Assembly: GCA_017475045.1 (NCBI GenBank) | Contig: JAFVGH010000133.1 | Span: forward strand, 16,628 to 80,627 | Direction of reading: 5' to 3' | DNA from: Fibrobacter sp. | GTDB taxonomy: Bacteria; Fibrobacterota; Fibrobacteria; Fibrobacterales; Fibrobacteraceae | Length of the DNA stretch: 64,000 bases | Shown here: positions 16,292 to 25,082 of the stretch, piece after piece | Layout: each line of letters opens with the position of its first letter | How positions within the stretch are numbered: the stretch's first letter is position 1 | Program-made: the position numbers and the translations under genes | The notes under the pieces: model-generated | Seen by the model: the letters and a program-made list of their open reading frames with translations, nothing else | Database searches by the model: none | Told to the model about the DNA's origin: nothing

Positions 16292-19200
16292 ATGAACAAT
16301 TCTGTGAACGATTTATGGGTCGGCGTGGACGTGGGTTCTACCACGGTGAAAATCGCAGTCGTCGATCCCGCTACTTCCAAGCTTTTGCACTACACCTACC
16401 AGCGCCACAACGCCATGCAGGCCCAGAAGGTCTTCGAGGTGCTGCGGGAGGCCCACGGGCTGTTCCCGGGAAAGAATTTCAGGGTCGCCTTTTGCGGTAG
16501 CGGCGGTCAGCCCTTCGCAGACGCCACCCGCGCGTTTTTCGTTCAAGAAGTCGTAGCCAACGCCCTTGCGGTACGTGCCACCTACCCCGATACCCGAGTG
16601 GCTATCGAATTGGGCGGCCAGGACGCCAAGGTGGTGTTCTTCGAGAAGGACCGCACCACGGGCAAGCTTATCGCCTCTGACATGCGCATGAACGGCGTGT
16701 GTGCCGGCGGTACGGGTGCCTTTATCGACCAGGTGGCCGAACTTCTGCGTATCAAGACCGAGGCTTTCGAGGGTTACGCGAAGCGTGGCCAGAAGGTCTA
16801 CGAGATCTCGGGCCGTTGCGGCGTTTTCGCCAAGACCGACATCCAGCCCATGCTGAACAACGGCGTTGCCAAGGAAGACATCGCCCTTTCCAGTTTCCAC
16901 GCCATCGCCAAGCAGACCATCGGCGGTCTTGCCCAGGGCATGGAAATCAAGCCCCCTGTGATTTTCGAGGGTGGCCCCCTGACCTTTAACCCGACCCTGG
17001 TGCGCGCCTTCAAGGAACGCCTGGGCATTAGCGACGAACAGGCCATTGTGCCGGAACATTCCGAGGTGCTGGTGGCCATGGGTGCGGCCCTTTCGTTGGG
17101 CTCCATGTTCGCCGAGCAGGAATGCCAGTACCGCATGGAAGGCTCCCTGGACGCCCTTGTCCACTTTAACGAGACCCGCCAGGCCGAAAACAAGGCCAAA
17201 GCCGCAGCCGATCTTTTCTTCAAGAACGACATGGAATACAAGATGTTCCTGGAAGAGCACAAGATGGCGGGCAACAACTACCCCCAGCCGGCGTCGGGCT
17301 CTACCCTGAACGTGTACCTAGGTATCGACGCGGGTTCTACCACCACGAAGTTCGTGCTCATGGACGAGCAGGAAAACGTGGTGGACGGCTTTTACGCCAG
17401 CAACAACGGCGAACCCCTGCAGGTGCTGAAGAATGCCCTGAACGAACTTTCGGACCGCTACGAGGAATACGGTTGCACCCTGAACATTCTGGGTGTGGGT
17501 ACCACAGGCTATGGCGAGCAGTTGTTCGCCAAGGCAGTCCACGCCGACTACCATACGGTGGAAACGGTGGCCCATGCCAACGCCGCCCAGAAGATCTGCC
17601 CCGACGTAAGCTTCATCTTGGACATCGGTGGTCAGGACATGAAGGCCATCTCCGTGCAGGACGGCGTGGTCACAGGTATCATCTTGAACGAGGCCTGCTC
17701 CTCGGGTTGCGGCTCCTTTATCGAGACTTACGCCCGCAGCCTGGGCATTCCCATGGAAAAGATTGCCGAGATGGCATTCAACGCCAAGAGCCCTTCCCAG
17801 CTGGGTAGCCGCTGCACCGTGTTCATGAACAGTTCCATTATTACGGAACAGCGCGACGGCAAGCAGCCCGAAGACATTATCGCGGGCATCTGCCGCTCCA
17901 TCATCAACAACGTCTTTACGAAGGTGATCCGTATCCGCAACCTGAACACCCTGGGTCAGAAGGTGGTGGTGCAGGGAGGTACCTTCAAGAACAACGCCGT
18001 TCTTCGCGCTTTCGAGCAGTACACCGGCCTTAAGCCCATCCGTCCTGAACGTCCGGGCGAAATGGGCGCTATCGGTATCGCGCTCCTCACCAAGAAGTTC
18101 ATGGAAGAGAAGCGGAAGACCGAACCGGAACTCAAGAGCCGCTTTATCGGCCTTGACGCCATGAAGACCTTCAGCTGGCACAACCAGCCGGGCCAGCTCT
18201 GCCAGTACTGCACCAACCATTGCTCCCGTACCATCGTGACCTTTAGCGACGGCCAGAGCTTTGTGACGGGCAACCGCTGCGAGCGCGGCGAAGTGACCGC
18301 CGACCCCAACGACCCGAAGACCAAGGCCCTCATTGCCGAAATCAACAAGAAGATGCTGTCCGTGCCCGACATGATCAAGCGCACGAACCAGCTCCTTGTG
18401 AAGGACTACGCTCCCGCAAAGCTTGTGGAGAACAACGGCAAGACCATCGGTATCCCCCGCGTGCTGGAATTCTGGGCAAGCCTCCCCTTCTGGAAGGCAT
18501 TCTTCACCAGCCTGGGCTACACCGTGGTGGTGAGTCGCCAGAGCGACTACAAGATGTTCGAGGAAGGCCTCCACAGCGTGCCCTCCGACACCGTGTGCTT
18601 CCCCGCCAAGCTGGTCCACGGCCACGTGCTCAGCCTTATCGAGAAGAAGGTGGACCGTATCTTCTTCCCCATGATGGTGGCTGTGCCCAGCGACCATACC
18701 AAATTTACCGCCACTTCCGTGTGCCCCGTGGTGCAGGCCTACCCCAACGTCTGCAAGAACACCGACGAGCCCGAGAAGAACTACGGCATCCCCATGGACC
18801 AGCCCATTTTCCACTGGTTCAACGCCAAGCTCCGTCGTAACCAGACCGTGGAATGGTTCCACGAGAACTGGAAACTGGACAAGAAGCTTTTGAACAAGGC
18901 CGTAGACGAAGGCGAAAAGGCCCTCCAAAGCTACCGCGCCACCCTCCTGGAAGAGGGTCAGAAGGTGCTGGACGACGTGCGGGCCAAGAACAGCTTTGCC
19001 GTGGTGATTGCTGGCCGCCCCTACCATGCGGACATGCTCATCAACCACAACATCGCAAGCCATTTTACCGCCATGGGAATCCCGGTGCTCACCACCGAAT
19101 CGCTCCCGGGCGTGTACGACCAGGATGTGCCCAGCCACACCCGTATCGAAATCAAGAACACCTTCCACCTGCGCATGATCGGCGCCACCATGATTGCGGC

Positions 19201-19639
19201 CAAGGACCCCAACGTGGAACTGGCCCAGATCGTTTCTTTCGGCTGCGGTCACGACTCCATTCTGACCGACGAAATGATGCGCATGATGCACCAGGATTCC
19301 AACAAGGAAATGCTGATGCTCAAGCTGGACGAAGGCGACGCCCGTGGCCCCGTGGGAATCCGCATCAAGAGCTTTATCGAGACCGTGAAGGCCCGCCGTG
19401 CGGCAAACCTGCCCGACAAACCCGAAAGTCACGAACCGCTGTTCCACACGCCCTTCATGCCCGAAGACAAGCAGCGCCGCCGCATTCTGACGCCGAACCT
19501 GTCTCCCGCATTTACGGTGCTGGCCAGCGTCTACATGAAACGTGAAGGCTACACCGCCGAATACCTGCCGGTGGCCGACAAGGAAGCCATCGAGCTTGGC
19601 AAGAAGTACATAACGACATCTGCTTCCCCTGCCAGGTGA
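16292..19639 (+). CDS. 2-hydroxyacyl-CoA dehydratase activase-type ATPase, N-terminal part of a frameshifted fusion
   Basis: 1115 residues. The first BcrAD/BadFG ATPase domain has GVDVGSTTVK (11-20), ELGGQDAK, GVCAGGTGAF (Cys137) and SGRCGVFAKTD (Cys176). The second ATPase domain starts near residue 341 (LGIDAGSTTTKF) with NEACSSGCGSF and GSRCTVFMNSS. A DUF2229-like region follows (RVLEFWASLPFWKAFF). Such proteins carry a 4Fe-4S cluster and use ATP to inject an electron into a dehydratase partner; in this large fused form the substrate is unknown. The frame ends in KYITTSASPAR, where family members continue with a Cys-containing NND..FP motif. That motif is intact in another frame just downstream, so one frameshift separates this from 19636-20721. 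Intact length would be near 1480 residues. Confidence 0.88.
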   Translation: MNNSVNDLWVGVDVGSTTVKIAVVDPATSKLLHYTYQRHNAMQAQKVFEVLREAHGLFPGKNFRVAFCGSGGQPFADATRAFFVQEVVANALAVRATYPDTRVAIELGGQDAKVVFFEKDRTTGKLIASDMRMNGVCAGGTGAFIDQVAELLRIKTEAFEGYAKRGQKVYEISGRCGVFAKTDIQPMLNNGVAKEDIALSSFHAIAKQTIGGLAQGMEIKPPVIFEGGPLTFNPTLVRAFKERLGISDEQAIVPEHSEVLVAMGAALSLGSMFAEQECQYRMEGSLDALVHFNETRQAENKAKAAADLFFKNDMEYKMFLEEHKMAGNNYPQPASGSTLNVYLGIDAGSTTTKFVLMDEQENVVDGFYASNNGEPLQVLKNALNELSDRYEEYGCTLNILGVGTTGYGEQLFAKAVHADYHTVETVAHANAAQKICPDVSFILDIGGQDMKAISVQDGVVTGIILNEACSSGCGSFIETYARSLGIPMEKIAEMAFNAKSPSQLGSRCTVFMNSSIITEQRDGKQPEDIIAGICRSIINNVFTKVIRIRNLNTLGQKVVVQGGTFKNNAVLRAFEQYTGLKPIRPERPGEMGAIGIALLTKKFMEEKRKTEPELKSRFIGLDAMKTFSWHNQPGQLCQYCTNHCSRTIVTFSDGQSFVTGNRCERGEVTADPNDPKTKALIAEINKKMLSVPDMIKRTNQLLVKDYAPAKLVENNGKTIGIPRVLEFWASLPFWKAFFTSLGYTVVVSRQSDYKMFEEGLHSVPSDTVCFPAKLVHGHVLSLIEKKVDRIFFPMMVAVPSDHTKFTATSVCPVVQAYPNVCKNTDEPEKNYGIPMDQPIFHWFNAKLRRNQTVEWFHENWKLDKKLLNKAVDEGEKALQSYRATLLEEGQKVLDDVRAKNSFAVVIAGRPYHADMLINHNIASHFTAMGIPVLTTESLPGVYDQDVPSHTRIEIKNTFHLRMIGATMIAAKDPNVELAQIVSFGCGHDSILTDEMMRMMHQDSNKEMLMLKLDEGDARGPVGIRIKSFIETVKARRAANLPDKPESHEPLFHTPFMPEDKQRRRILTPNLSPAFTVLASVYMKREGYTAEYLPVADKEAIELGKKYITTSASPAR

Positions 19640-20721
19640 ACATCGGCGAGGCCCTCAAGTGGCTCGTCAACCACCCCGAGGTTCCCCAGAACCAGGTTTC
19701 CATGTGCCTTGCCAAGAACTGCGAGAACTGCCGCGCCGTGCAGTATGCGGTACTAGCCCGCAAGGCCCTGGACGAGGCCGGTTTCAAGGACGTGACCATC
19801 ATTACCACCGGCGTAGACTACAAGGGAATGCACCCCGGATTCCAGCTGGGTCTGGATTTCCGCCTCCACATGCTGTGGGGCCTTGTGACCATGGACGCCA
19901 TCGAGATCATGTACCGCGCCGTGCGGCCCTACGAAGTTCACGAAGGCGACACCCAGAAGATTTACGACGAATGGATGCCCAAGGTAATCGGCGTGGCAGG
20001 CAACCTGACCACCGCACAGCTGGTGCGACCCTCCAAGCTTCTGGAAGTGTTCGACCAGTGTATCGAGGCCTTCAACTCCATCGAGATTACCGAAGACCGC
20101 AAGAAGGGAATCCGCAAGCCCCGCGTGGCCGTGCTTGGCGAAATCCTGATGAATTACCACCCCAGCGCCAACGGCTTCATCGAAAATTACCTGATGAACA
20201 ACGGCATGGAAGTGTACCTGCCCGGCATGACGGACTTCTTCCGCGTAGACGAGGTGGTCCGCGCCGAAAAGCTGAAGCGCGGCTTCTCCGCCAACCCGCT
20301 GAAGGACCGCATCGAAGGCGGCGTCACAGCCAAGGTCTATACCCACGCCGTAGAGACCGCCCGCAAGGCCATGCACAAGTTCAAGCTGTACGAACACCAT
20401 GCAGACTGCGTGGAACTGAAGGACTACGTATCCGACATCATCGACCCCACCTACAATACCGGCGAGGGTTGGCTGATTCCGGGCGAAATTCTGTACAACT
20501 CCCAGCATGGCATCAACAGCCACATCATCTTGCAGCCCTTCGCCTGCCTGGCCAACCACATCTCCGGACGTGGACTTACCAAGGCCGTAAAGGAACGTTG
20601 CCCTCATATTCAGATTCTCAGTCTGGACTATGACCCGGACACCAGTTTTGCTAACATCGAAAACCGCCTGCAGATGTTGATCATCAACGCCCGAGAGCTT
20701 GAAAAGGCGAACCAGGCTTAA
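19636..20721 (+). CDS. C-terminal part of the frameshifted activase/dehydratase-like fusion
   Basis: The protein reads directly on from the upstream activase in a different frame. In that frame the bases just before 19636 encode NDICFPCQ, which completes the family motif. The listed GTG start at 19636 is therefore probably not a real start. The 361 residues include SMCLAKNCENCRAVQYAVLA, GVDYKGMHPGFQLG and RKPRVAVLGEILMNYHPSANG, the HgdB/DUF2229-like C-terminal region of large CoA-activase fusions. Coding quality stays high to the stop, so the gene was recently intact or the shift is a sequencing error. Confidence 0.82.
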   Translation: MNIGEALKWLVNHPEVPQNQVSMCLAKNCENCRAVQYAVLARKALDEAGFKDVTIITTGVDYKGMHPGFQLGLDFRLHMLWGLVTMDAIEIMYRAVRPYEVHEGDTQKIYDEWMPKVIGVAGNLTTAQLVRPSKLLEVFDQCIEAFNSIEITEDRKKGIRKPRVAVLGEILMNYHPSANGFIENYLMNNGMEVYLPGMTDFFRVDEVVRAEKLKRGFSANPLKDRIEGGVTAKVYTHAVETARKAMHKFKLYEHHADCVELKDYVSDIIDPTYNTGEGWLIPGEILYNSQHGINSHIILQPFACLANHISGRGLTKAVKERCPHIQILSLDYDPDTSFANIENRLQMLIINARELEKANQA

Positions 20722-20760
20722 ACAATCAAGGGCATTTTCTAAAGACCGGCGACCAGTTCA

Positions 20761-21843
20761 ATGTTTCAGATGAACATCTCCAGAGTGGTTGCCGCGGCTT
20801 TTCTTGTCTTGATGTCTGCCGCTTTCGGAAACACGAACAACTCCGACGGGGAGTCCTTTCAGCGCTATTCCTTAGTACCCGTACTCGGCTACACCGAAGA
20901 GACGGAGTTCCAGATTGGGGCTATGGCCCTGTTCTTTCTGAAACCGGATTTTGCAGGCGGCAAGGTTCCAGAAATCGGCCTCACGGCCTACGGCTCTACA
21001 CGGGAGCAGCTGCAGCTGGTGCTGGAACCCTACTTCTATTTTTTCCACGACCAGGTTACCCTCTGGAGTCTGGTCAAGTACCAGGACTGGGTCGCCAGCT
21101 ATTTCGGGAGAGGCAACGACCCGGACATAGACAAATTCGTCAACTACGACCGAAAAAAAATACAGCTGGGCACAAGAGTCGAATCCAGGATAGGACTGCC
21201 CCAGAGCCTCAAGTACGGCATCGAAATCCACGTAGAGCGTTCGGACATAGACTTTGAGGAAAGCGAGACCATCAAGACCCCAGATACCCATTCGGGCTGG
21301 CGAAACGGCGCCGGTTACCTGTTTGGGCTCGACACGCGGGACAACACCAACTGGACCCGCCACGGTTTTCTTATGGAGTGGAAACAGCTGTTTTACAGCG
21401 ATAGGCTCGGCGACTACACCTTCGATACGGAATCCCTGGACTTACGGGGCTATACCGAAACACCCCTGCAAACTTCCCTGGCTCTCGGTTTTCTCTGGAT
21501 GCGTTCCGACGGCGACGTCCCCTTCGACATGCTGGCGGGCCCAGACGGAATATGCCGTTTCCGTGGAGTGGAAAGTCTCTATTTTGGCGACAACCAGGCG
21601 GTCATCCTTCAGGCCGAAATCCGGCGCTTTTTGTTCTGGCGTTTCGGGAGTCATGTCTTTTTCGAAGGAGGCAAGTCCGGTAGCTATTTCAGCGATCTGG
21701 TCCGCAACGAATGGCACAAGTCCGTCGGGATTGGCGCACTGCTCGGCCTGAACCTGAAAGAAAACCTGTTTGCCCGCGCAGATTTCTCGTGGGTAGATTT
21801 CGACCACCTGGGACTTTCGTTCTATGTCCGCCAAGCGTTTTAA
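20761..21843 (+). CDS. Omp85/BamA-TamA-like outer-membrane barrel, 360 aa
   Basis: It has a signal peptide (about residues 4-22 if ATG 20770 is used; ATG 20761 adds three residues). A barrel-only protein follows, with no POTRA repeats. RFRG in GICRFRGVESLYFG matches the conserved L6 motif of the Omp85 superfamily. Barrel strands alternate throughout and the C-terminus is FYVRQAF, ending in Phe. Such short members are annotated as 'surface antigen D15' or BamA/TamA-family proteins; without POTRAs it is unlikely to be BamA itself. It lies 39 bases after the activase fragment and 26 bases before the thioesterase gene. Confidence 0.75.
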   Translation: MFQMNISRVVAAAFLVLMSAAFGNTNNSDGESFQRYSLVPVLGYTEETEFQIGAMALFFLKPDFAGGKVPEIGLTAYGSTREQLQLVLEPYFYFFHDQVTLWSLVKYQDWVASYFGRGNDPDIDKFVNYDRKKIQLGTRVESRIGLPQSLKYGIEIHVERSDIDFEESETIKTPDTHSGWRNGAGYLFGLDTRDNTNWTRHGFLMEWKQLFYSDRLGDYTFDTESLDLRGYTETPLQTSLALGFLWMRSDGDVPFDMLAGPDGICRFRGVESLYFGDNQAVILQAEIRRFLFWRFGSHVFFEGGKSGSYFSDLVRNEWHKSVGIGALLGLNLKENLFARADFSWVDFDHLGLSFYVRQAF

Positions 21844-21869
21844 CATTTGAAACCACTAGTCACTTTACT

Positions 21870-22274
21870 ATGCAAACCAACAATCACATACACACCACCC
21901 GAATCGAAGTCCGCTACGCCGAAACCGACCAGATGGGGGTTGTTCACCATGCAGTTTACCCCGTATGGTTCGAACTGGCCCGTACCGATTATTTCCGCTC
22001 CCTGGGCGCTAGCTACGTGGAAATAGAAAAAGAGGGGTTTGTAAGCCCGGTTCTCAAGCTAGAAGTCCAATACAAGCGCCCCACCCACTATGGGGAATTT
22101 GTGGATATCGAAACCACCCTGACCCGCAAAGGGTCGCTCCACTTCGTATTCGACTACAAGGTTTTTGTCGATGGAGCGCTCTGCTCTACAGGCTCATCCG
22201 TGCACTGTTTCCTGAAAAACGGACAGCCCACGCGAGAACTGCCCAAGCAAGTCAAAAAAATATTCCCGGATTAA
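21870..22274 (+). CDS. Hotdog-fold acyl-CoA/acyl-ACP thioesterase (YbgC/FadM type), 134 aa
   Basis: The start at 21870 gives the normal length; a longer in-frame extension upstream overlaps the barrel gene and is not credible. The catalytic region is VRYAETDQMGVVHHAVY with Asp20, followed by WFELARTDYFRSLG, both typical of 4-hydroxybenzoyl-CoA-thioesterase-like enzymes. It would cleave an acyl thioester. It is the first gene of the second fatty-acid-like group, and aryl polyene clusters regularly contain a thioesterase of this kind. A 126-bp spacer with promoter and repeated motif separates it from the ACP gene. Confidence 0.88.
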   Translation: MQTNNHIHTTRIEVRYAETDQMGVVHHAVYPVWFELARTDYFRSLGASYVEIEKEGFVSPVLKLEVQYKRPTHYGEFVDIETTLTRKGSLHFVFDYKVFVDGALCSTGSSVHCFLKNGQPTRELPKQVKKIFPD

Positions 22275-22300
22275 ACATTTTTACGCTCTTTTCGTCCTGC

Positions 22301-22366
22301 ATATCGGGCGGTATATCGGGAAAAACAGGCTTTTTAACGAGAAAATCCGATATTTTTCTATTTTTA
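22301..22366 (+). promoter_or_regulatory. Promoter with three ATATCGG motifs upstream of the ACP/KS operon
   Basis: ATATCGGG occurs at 22301 and again at 22313, 12 bases apart. The reverse complement CCGATAT occurs at 22347-22353, just before a TATTTTTA promoter box at 22359-22366. The spacing and the overlap with the promoter look like an operator. No regulator gene is adjacent. Confidence 0.4.
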
Positions 22367-22400
22367 CTCTATTATATATCTAATATTTTCGAGGTAAAAA

Positions 22401-22646
22401 ATGGATCAAGAAGAAGTCAAAAGCAAACTGAAAGCGTTTTTCATGTCGGATCTTGGCGTAGATGGCGACGTTCTCCAGTACGACACCGAGCTTTTCGGCG
22501 AAGAAATCGGCCTGGATTCCGTGGATTCCCTGGAAATCATCTCCTTCGTGGACAGCAACTTCAACGTGTCCATGACCGGCGTCGGCAAGGAACATTTCCA
22601 GTCCATCAACACGATTGCCGCCTACATCGAAGCTCACAAAGCATAA
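22401..22646 (+). CDS. Acyl carrier protein, 81 aa
   Basis: A small acidic protein with the phosphopantetheine site IGLDSVDSLEII; Ser40 is the attachment residue. A GAGG ribosome-binding site lies 7 bases before the ATG. It is placed directly upstream of the fused ketosynthase (15-base gap), so it is probably the dedicated carrier for this pathway rather than the housekeeping AcpP. Housekeeping ACP genes normally sit with fabD, fabG or fabF, none of which is adjacent here. Confidence 0.92.
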   Translation: MDQEEVKSKLKAFFMSDLGVDGDVLQYDTELFGEEIGLDSVDSLEIISFVDSNFNVSMTGVGKEHFQSINTIAAYIEAHKA

Positions 22647-22661
22647 CCTAATCTACATCTT

Positions 22662-25058
22662 ATGACTCCTGACGAACGCCGCTGTGTAGTTACTGGCCTT
22701 GGCGTTATTTGCGCCGTCGGTAACAATGTTGAAGAAACCTGGAAAAGCGCCCTGAATTCTGTTTCGGGAATCCACAAGACCACCTCGGTGGATACCAATA
22801 AATGTTATGCGGACTTGGCTGCCGAAGTCAAGTGCGACACCCTAGACGAAATCGACGCACCAAAAGAAAAAGACCGAGTTTCCAAACTTTGTATCAAGGC
22901 CACAAAAGACGCACTGGCCGATGCCGGCCTTACAAACTTTAACGACGACCAGCGCGTAAGCGTGGTTATCGGCAGTTGCGTAGGCGGGGTCCTCTCTATT
23001 GAACAATACCACCAACACGGTCGCGATGTTTCTGAGATTGCCAAGATGCCCATTGCGGCAATCGCCTCCCAGGTAGCCGAAACCTGCGGAGCAGGCGGAA
23101 TCGTTACCAACGTGGCCAACGCCTGTGCGGCGGGCACTATTTCCATTGCCGTCGCCTGTGACCTGATTCGTGCTGGCAAGGCAGACGTGGTCATCGCAGG
23201 CGGAGCCGATTCCTTTGCAGCAGTTCCCTATTCCGGATTCCTTTCGCTCCACGCCCTGGACGAAAACGGCTGCTCCCCCTTCAACCGCTGTAACGGCATT
23301 ACCCTAGGCGAGGGTGCGGGTATCGTCATCGTGGAATCCTACGAACATGCCCAGAAGCGTTCCGCAAGGCAGTACTGCGAAATACTGGGCTCAGGCGTTA
23401 CCAGTGACGCAAACCACATCACCGCCCCTAGAGAAGATGGAGTGTGCCTGATGGAAGCCATCAGCCGCGCCGTCAAGAATTCCGGCATCGACAAATCCGA
23501 TATCGGCTACGTGAACGCCCACGGCACAGGAACAGGCAAAAACGACAATGCCGAAATTACCGCCTTCAAAAATTTCTTCGGTGAAGACAATGCCAATATC
23601 TCCGTGAGCTCCACAAAGGTTCTCACAGGGCACTGCCTTGGAGCGGCCGGCGCTATCGAAGCCGTATTCAGCATCAAGGCGCTTACGACCGATACGGTGC
23701 TCCCGACCTTCCCCTACACCGAAGAACAGTCCGCCGCCCTCAAGGAAAAAGTCGGAAAACTGGATTTTGTGCAGAACAAGGCACGCCACAAGAAACTCAA
23801 GTGCGTCTTGAGCAACAACGTGGCCTTCGGCGGCACCAATGCAGCCATCGTATTCTCGAAAATTCCGGGCGAAGTTTCCGCCCAGTCTGCCGCAGGCAAA
23901 AAGATTGCCGTGACGGGTCTTGGAATTGTCTCTCCGCTAGGGAACAGCAAGGCTGCCTACCTGGAAGCGGTCAAAGCCGACAAGAAACCAGAATCCGCTT
24001 CGGTCCATTCCACAATCGCCCTGGAAGACTACAAGGAACTCGGGGTCAAGATGGCCTTCTACCGCAAACTGGATAACCTGGGGCAACTCCAGACGGTGTC
24101 CGGCATGCGGGCCCTCCAGGATGCAAATTTTACGGTGACCGACGACAACGCCAAGGAAATCGGCATCATCGTGGGTACCAGCGAAGGCGGTCTCGGCGCC
24201 ACCTACGATTTCGAGGAGCTGATTGCACGGGAAGGCAACTCTCAGGGTTCGGCCTTCAAGTTCCCCCATACGGTCTATAACGCTGCGGGCGGCTACCTCT
24301 CCATTTGTTCCGGCATCAAAGGCTACGGCGTCACCATAACCACGGGCCCCCTTTCGGGACTCGACAGTATCGGCTACTCCATGAACGTGATTCACGACGG
24401 TCAGGAAAAGGCAATGATGGCCACCGGTACGGACGAAAACTTGCCGATTATTACGGAATTCGCCCAAAAACTGGGCGTAGCGGCAAACAACGTGGTCGCA
24501 CCCTATGCCGAAAATGACGGCTTTGTGGTGGGAGACGGCTCCGTGTCTATCATGCTCGAAGACGATTCTTATGCCAAGTCCCGGGGTGCCAGGGTTTACT
24601 GCTATGCGCTGGGCTTCGGCCACGGCCGCAAGAACGTGAAGTTCGGAAAACTTGCCGGTTCCGAAGAAGCCCTCGACAAGGCCATTGCAGAAGCCCTGAC
24701 CGATGCAGGTGTTTCTGTAAATGACATCGATGCGGTTTGCGGGTTCGCCAACGGTTGCAAGCGGATTGACGACATCGAAAAGGGTTCACTCAAACGCATG
24801 TTTGGCGAAAAACTGGGGTCGTTGCCGCTCTTTGAAGTCAAGGAACGTACCGGTGAAGGCCGTGCGGGGTCTGCCGCCCTGGCCGCCGCCGAAGCAGCAC
24901 TGCTCCTGAGTGGCGAACTGGTCAACGACAACGCTTACTTTGTGGCGGCAGATGGTTCAGTTTCGGCAAAAAAGACAGAATCAGCAAAACTCAAGAAAAT
25001 TCTGGTCATTTCATATGCGGCGGGTGGATCTTACAGCGCCGTCGTGTTCGGGAAATAG
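22662..25058 (+). CDS. Fused beta-ketoacyl synthase and inactive KS/chain-length-factor-like protein, 798 aa
   Basis: Two thiolase-fold ketosynthase units lie in one chain. Unit 1 (about 1-400) has an intact triad: Cys155 in NACAAGT, His287 in NAHGTGT and His324 in TGHCLGAAG. Unit 2 (about 412-798) starts with KIAVTGLGIVSPLG. It has lost all three residues: Pro563 replaces the Cys (ITTGPLSGLDS), FANGCKRID stands where HGTGT should be, and TGEGRAGSAA replaces the GH.LGAAG motif. An active synthase paired with a dead one matches the KS/chain-length-factor heterodimers of type II polyketide, aryl polyene and flexirubin systems. Those are normally two genes; here they are one. It would set polyene chain length on the ACP encoded just upstream. 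Confidence 0.9.
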   Translation: MTPDERRCVVTGLGVICAVGNNVEETWKSALNSVSGIHKTTSVDTNKCYADLAAEVKCDTLDEIDAPKEKDRVSKLCIKATKDALADAGLTNFNDDQRVSVVIGSCVGGVLSIEQYHQHGRDVSEIAKMPIAAIASQVAETCGAGGIVTNVANACAAGTISIAVACDLIRAGKADVVIAGGADSFAAVPYSGFLSLHALDENGCSPFNRCNGITLGEGAGIVIVESYEHAQKRSARQYCEILGSGVTSDANHITAPREDGVCLMEAISRAVKNSGIDKSDIGYVNAHGTGTGKNDNAEITAFKNFFGEDNANISVSSTKVLTGHCLGAAGAIEAVFSIKALTTDTVLPTFPYTEEQSAALKEKVGKLDFVQNKARHKKLKCVLSNNVAFGGTNAAIVFSKIPGEVSAQSAAGKKIAVTGLGIVSPLGNSKAAYLEAVKADKKPESASVHSTIALEDYKELGVKMAFYRKLDNLGQLQTVSGMRALQDANFTVTDDNAKEIGIIVGTSEGGLGATYDFEELIAREGNSQGSAFKFPHTVYNAAGGYLSICSGIKGYGVTITTGPLSGLDSIGYSMNVIHDGQEKAMMATGTDENLPIITEFAQKLGVAANNVVAPYAENDGFVVGDGSVSIMLEDDSYAKSRGARVYCYALGFGHGRKNVKFGKLAGSEEALDKAIAEALTDAGVSVNDIDAVCGFANGCKRIDDIEKGSLKRMFGEKLGSLPLFEVKERTGEGRAGSAALAAAEAALLLSGELVNDNAYFVAADGSVSAKKTESAKLKKILVISYAAGGSYSAVVFGK

Positions 25059-25082
25059 AGTTTAGGAAAAAGGAGCTTGAAA

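Noticed and set aside
17318..19447. A 709-codon antisense open frame within the activase gene.
   Set aside because: The plus strand encodes clear activase motifs. The antisense product is His/Val-rich low-complexity sequence with no start signals.
19600..19640. Programmed frameshifting in the activase gene.
   Set aside because: There is no slippery heptamer and no downstream stem-loop at the shift. A deletion or sequencing error explains it better.
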